Shown here: piece by piece, positions 59,655 through 64,000 of the stretch
Numbering within the stretch: position 1 is the stretch's first letter
Layout of the letters: each line of letters begins with the position of its first letter
Origin: Vitellaria paradoxa
Taxonomy: Eukaryota > Streptophyta > Magnoliopsida > Ericales > Sapotaceae
DNA: 64,000 nt
Reading direction: 5' to 3'
Assembly: GCA_019916065.1 (NCBI GenBank)
Contig: CM034237.1
Location: forward strand, 58,662,590 to 58,726,589
The notes under the pieces: model-generated
The model's database searches: none
Told to the model about the DNA's origin: nothing
Seen by the model: the letters and a program-made list of their open reading frames with translations, nothing else
Translations under genes and position numbers: made by a program

Positions 59655-62600
59655 ATAGTAACAGTCACTCAAAATACTTAATCATTTGCACTTATAATAA
59701 GGGAGAAACATGCACGCTTATAGATCTTCATTTTCATGACCATATATTGCACATGTATCTAACAATTTGGGCATATCGAGCAACTTCTTCTCTTGCAAAA
59801 TGACTACATGTGGAATTTGTGAACAACAATGCCTTGAAAATACAAAGAAGATTTTTTGAAAGCACATATTTCATCTCCATAGTTTCCAATCAGATATTTT
59901 TCCTAGGAGACATAAGATTAAAATTATAGAGGGAGAGAGCAAAAAAAAAGCATAACAACAAGGCCAAAAAAAAAAAAGAATTAGATAAAAAACCATAAGG
60001 TTAAGACTTGTATTTAAAAAAAAAAAAAAACATTCATTATCATTGCAAAAAAAAAAAAATAGTAATAAATACTCTATTGATGCTTGTGATCTCCAGCCTT
60101 AACATAGACAACATTAAATTCTCAAAAGCTAATACACATGGAATGAGGGGACATAAAAAACATAGTGAATAGAAGTATATACAGCCAATAGTTCAACAGC
60201 ATTAAACTTCTGAATATTCAACGTAGTGCATGATAAATTTTTTTAAAGGTAAAAAGTAAATTTAATGAAGATGGTGTCAAGAGGTAGTCAGGGTTTGAAT
60301 AATTAGGTGATGCTACTTGGCACTCTAATCATATCCTAAATCCTAGAAGGCAAAGTCCTAATGGGATTCATATAATTTTTGACTCCATATAATCCCCACC
60401 TCAAGACCTAAAAGTATCTAATTCATAGTTATATTGGGTTTTCTTATAAATTCTTTATGCTAAGTTTGATTTAGCCATAGGAGTGCTTATAGCCACGAAG
60501 AGGCCACCGTCTACTCACTCTCGTTTGTTTTGCACTCCAAGTTCCTATCTGATAGTCAGCTCTAAGCCCTTGTCCACATCATCAAGTGTGGAAAATTCGC
60601 AACATAATTGATGCTGTCGGCGGTAACAAAACGATGGAAATGCTAAGGTGACACCAGAAAAAATGTATATGAGAAGACCTTTAGTTAATATAGTTGAGGT
60701 CAATAGTGTGGGTTTTTGGAGTAGCAAACTAATATTGTCAATACATAACAATAACTGTCCGTGTATGAATTTTTTAGCGAGTGCTTCATGAGGAAATGGA
60801 TTAGTAGAAAAGCTTCTACCAATATTGCATGTGAAACATTGCCAAAGGATTGATTTCCTAATCTGATTTTTGAGTGTTGGCAGTACAATTTTTCCCTTGT
60901 CAAAGCTCTTCATATTTCCTTCCCTCTATGGCGAAAATCTATGCTTTTGACTAGATCTGTAAAATCTTGAGGTTGTCTTTCACATATAGGAGAATACAAA
61001 TGCAACAAAGTAACCTCTTTTTTTTTGGTAATTAAAGTAACCTCTTTGGAAGTGTTTGGAGTATCTTTTGCAGGAAAAACTTATTCGTAGCACATATTTG
61101 TATGGTATCTGCGAAGTGGTCCTTGAAAAACTTGGTGATCTAGATAGTGATATCAAAAATACATTTATGTTTTCCCTGAAACAACTGTTTCTTTCTTTAT
61201 GGATCCAACAGCCCAGTCATACTTAACAGAGTTCAAAGAACTTTTTCTCTAACTTAACCAGAGGAAATTGGAAATAACAATGTGAATGACTTAGGATTTG
61301 GCATCAAAGTAGAGAAGATATACCTGAAGAAATTTGTATAGTGAACACGCTTGCTGGTTCAGGCAGGCTATACATGAAGCATGTAGATACTATATCACTA
61401 CAGTTCTTTGCACAAACCTCGGTGGCCCCACCCAAACTACTACAGCATTGGAGCCCAGGTGCTATGACTTGATACAGAGCAAAGTGACGGGACGTGAATA
61501 TTACAGTTTCCTCTTACGCTCACTTGTTAACAACGAGGTTATTAGTGGCTTTTTGTCAAGACCCTAAGATTGTATTTGGATTAAGGATCCATTAAGGGAA
61601 AAGAAAAGGAATAGGAATTCAAAATCTCTCCTTATATCTGATTTGTGAAGGAAAATAGAAGGGGAAAAAAAAGCATAGGATTTGAGAAATTAAAAAAAAT
61701 ATTAGGAAATTAATTTATTGATATATACCTTTTATTTTTGTATGTTTTAATTTATTCAAGTACAAAATCATGCATTTGATATTTATATTTCCTTTCACTT
61801 TTTCATACCTTTGCCTTTTTCCCTCTCCAAATTCCCAATCCAAACACACTCTAAAGAAAAATTGTATATAATGTATATGAATGGCCATCTATTTTACCTG
61901 TGCTTCACACAAAGTTCCTTGTTCTGTCAGGCAAATAAAAAAGAGCACAAATATCTTATGACTTCAGCCTTGAAGGGCAAGGCTAGCACTCAGGTGGCTG
62001 AGGATATCCATAATAGTAGGACATATGGCATTGGCCTTGTCTAAAACCAGTGAATATATGGAGGCTTTAATTCACCTACAAAATTAGTCACCATGACATT
62101 ATGTCCCTTATTTACGTATGAGAACCATAACATAGAAGTGTCATCCAATTCTTCAGGATTTCTAGCTCATATAGCTCATATGCTTCTGTTTCTGATTGAA
62201 GGTCTTTAGAGTCTTGGTTACTGGAGCAACAAAGAAACGTTCCATGCCAAAATGCTGGGACGAGTTATTAGTGCACTAACTTTAGCTGAAACAAATGGAA
62301 TTCATGCCTTGGCCGATTTGGTGAAATAATTTGCATGGAGCATGCTGTGCCTATATTTGACACCTAAAAGCGATGGTGAACTCACACTCATTCCAAATGG
62401 CCACGCAAAGCAAGCATATGTTTTGTCAGGCAATGCCACGTCCAATCGAATGAAATAACATGTTATAAAGAAGGCTGTTGATAAATTTAATTTATATTGA
62501 ATCATCAAGAAAATAAATTAATGCGGAAGCGTACCTGAATTCATGGTTGCAATCTCGTGGTTTTTGATCTTCTAAGTCTATACATAGGTTTCTTTTCCTA

Positions 62601-63438
62601 ATTCTCTCTGATAATGGAATCTCAGATTGATTAGAAAACCCTTACATATGACAAAGGGACCATAACCTATTTATAATAACTGTAAAAGTCGTACTTCTAT
62701 TTAGCCCATCATAAAATAGAAATATGGATTTAGGTATCTACATATTAAAAAACCGATATAAAATGAGATGTTATAAAGCCCAAAACCTTAAAATTTTATC
62801 ATATCACTTTAAATGGGCTTAACCTTTATGATAGCCTATAACACACAAATAACATATTTGGCCCACAATTGATTATTTTTCAACAATCTCCCACTTGGGC
62901 CAAATATGTTAGTTTGTGCATTATAAAATTAATCTTATAAGCTTAAAAATTTGCTATCATTACCAACCATCTCTATATAATCTAGTCCATCAATTATATC
63001 AGTATAGGATTAAAGCGGCTTTCGTTATATGTATCATAACTAAACCGATCAATAGTTACATATATCAATACAATCAACGGCATAGATCAAGTATGGATGT
63101 GTAGTATGGAAATTACATTTAATGTGATCCAAACATGCTAATTTCCAACTGGTCCTACTTTATTCTTTAGTGAGATCATAGCAAATACATTTAGAGTGCA
63201 AATAAACCATATATCTTATTCTGCAAAAAATAAATCCATAAAATGTGTCTACAACTGAAAAGCATCCAAATACAAACTCCCACTAAACCAACATATCATC
63301 AAATGATACAACACCTATATGAGCTACGTGCTCATGAAAGACCTAGGGTGGTAAGCCTTTAGTAAGCGGATCCGCAATCATAGAGTTTGTGCCAATGTGC
63401 TCTATAGACACCTGACCACTTTGAATTCTCTCCTTAAT
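59655..63438. repeat. Tandem duplication, copy 2 (3784 bp)
   Basis: Second copy, head-to-tail with the first. At its right end (63438) it continues without a break into the rest of the copia coding region, so copy 2 is at the original position of the copia element and copy 1 is the partial extra copy. Confidence 0.95.
62476..62885 (-). mobile_element. Ty1/copia 3' LTR, copy 2
   Basis: Same 410-bp LTR, on -, next to the polypurine tract and to the copia coding region at higher coordinates. The partner 5' LTR must lie beyond 64000. A TATA-like TATTTATAATAAC lies near 62670. Confidence 0.88.
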
Positions 63439-64000
63439 AACTAGGAACTTGATATGTATGTGTTTAGATTTCGAAAAGCTCCTGTTGTTGTTGGAATATA
63501 GCACAGCTGACTTATTGTCACAAAATAACTTCAATGGTCTTTCCACACTATCTAAAATCCGCAGCCCAATGACAAAATTTCGCAGCCATATTCCATGATT
63601 GGATGCCTCATAACAAACTATGAATTCTGCTGCCATAGTGCAAGAAGCTATGAGTGTCTGCTTGGCACTCCTCCAGGACATAGCTCCTCCAGCCAGTAGG
63701 TAGATGTAACCTGATGTGGATCTTCTACTATCTTGGCATCCAACAAAATCGGAATCAGAAAATCCAATGATCTCCAACTGATCTGATTTCCTATATGTGA
63801 GCATGTAATCTTTTGTTCTCTGTAAGTATCTCATAACTCGTTTGGCTGCTTTCCAATGATCCATCCCAAGATTGCTTAAATATCTGCCTAGCATTCCAAC
63901 AATGAATGATATGTCTAGACGTGTGCAAACTTGAGCATACATTAGGCTCCCAGCAGCTAACGCGTAAAGAATCTTCTACATCTCCTTAACTTCAAGGTTG
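63343..64000 (-). pseudogene. Ty1/copia pol C-terminus (RNase H), partial at window edge
   Basis: The - frame reads SLMYAQVCTRLDISF, SDSDFVGCQDSRRSTSGYIY, LKLFCDNKSAVLYSNN and SMIADPLTKGLPP, the RNase H end of copia polyproteins. An in-frame TAG (63976-63978) breaks it upstream of SLMYAQ, and the rest runs off the window. The last part of this frame is also present in tandem copy 1 (59559-59654). Confidence 0.88.

Overview
The window is nuclear DNA from a dicot-like flowering plant. It is AT-rich, its genes are spliced with GT..AG introns, and they are plant family members (a CSU1/NOSIP-type RING protein, a PLAC8 protein, a PBP1/KIC-type EF-hand protein, a DUF4220-DUF594 protein, NB-LRR relatives, an S-domain receptor kinase fragment). 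They sit among plant-type transposons (MULE, chromovirus Ty3/gypsy, Ty1/copia, LINE, hAT and CGTTTGG-type MITEs). The species cannot be named from the sequence.

Layout. 1-5960: right-hand part of a Mutator-like element with an apparently intact Ulp1-type protease gene on + and a broken MURA transposase on -; its non-coding parts are filled with copies of CAGTACC/GGTACTG. 5960-11.9 kb: AT-rich intergenic DNA with MITEs and an unidentified coding-like patch. 11.96-13.47 kb: 5'-truncated chromovirus remnant lying against an NB-LRR pseudogene (13.47-17.27 kb, -) whose first codons are split by a 1.2 kb hAT-like insertion. 17.3-21.6 kb: intergenic, with a foldback element. 21.64-23.56 kb: a non-autonomous relative of the first MULE, made largely of tandem units carrying the same palindromic motif. 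24.3-27.35 kb: five-exon PLAC8 gene (-). 30.3-34.1 kb: two-exon CSU1/NOSIP gene (-) with a LINE fragment in its intron. 34.34-36.6 kb: dead hAT element next to a MITE. 38.3-38.6 kb: single-exon EF-hand gene (-). 39-48 kb: gene-poor, with foldbacks and MITEs. 48.2-50.7 kb: ZAR1/RPP13-like-4-type pseudogene (+). 52.7-54.9 kb: intact DUF4220/DUF594 gene (+). 55.57-55.80 kb: S-domain kinase 5' fragment. 55.87-63.44 kb: two apparently identical 3784-bp tandem units, the second running into a Ty1/copia element that leaves the right edge.

Four host genes look functional (PLAC8, CSU1-like, EF-hand, DUF4220). The three immune-receptor-like loci are all decayed. The most unusual signal is the 16-bp palindrome ACAGTACCGGTACTGT and its half-site. 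By hand count there are about 33 exact half-sites in the first 5.8 kb and about 25 in 1.1 kb of the second element, against a handful elsewhere. They lie mostly in introns and spacers of the MULE, in both orientations. This recalls the short, non-coding, family-specific motifs recognised by VANC anti-silencing proteins of Arabidopsis VANDAL MULEs, and is offered here as a hypothesis.
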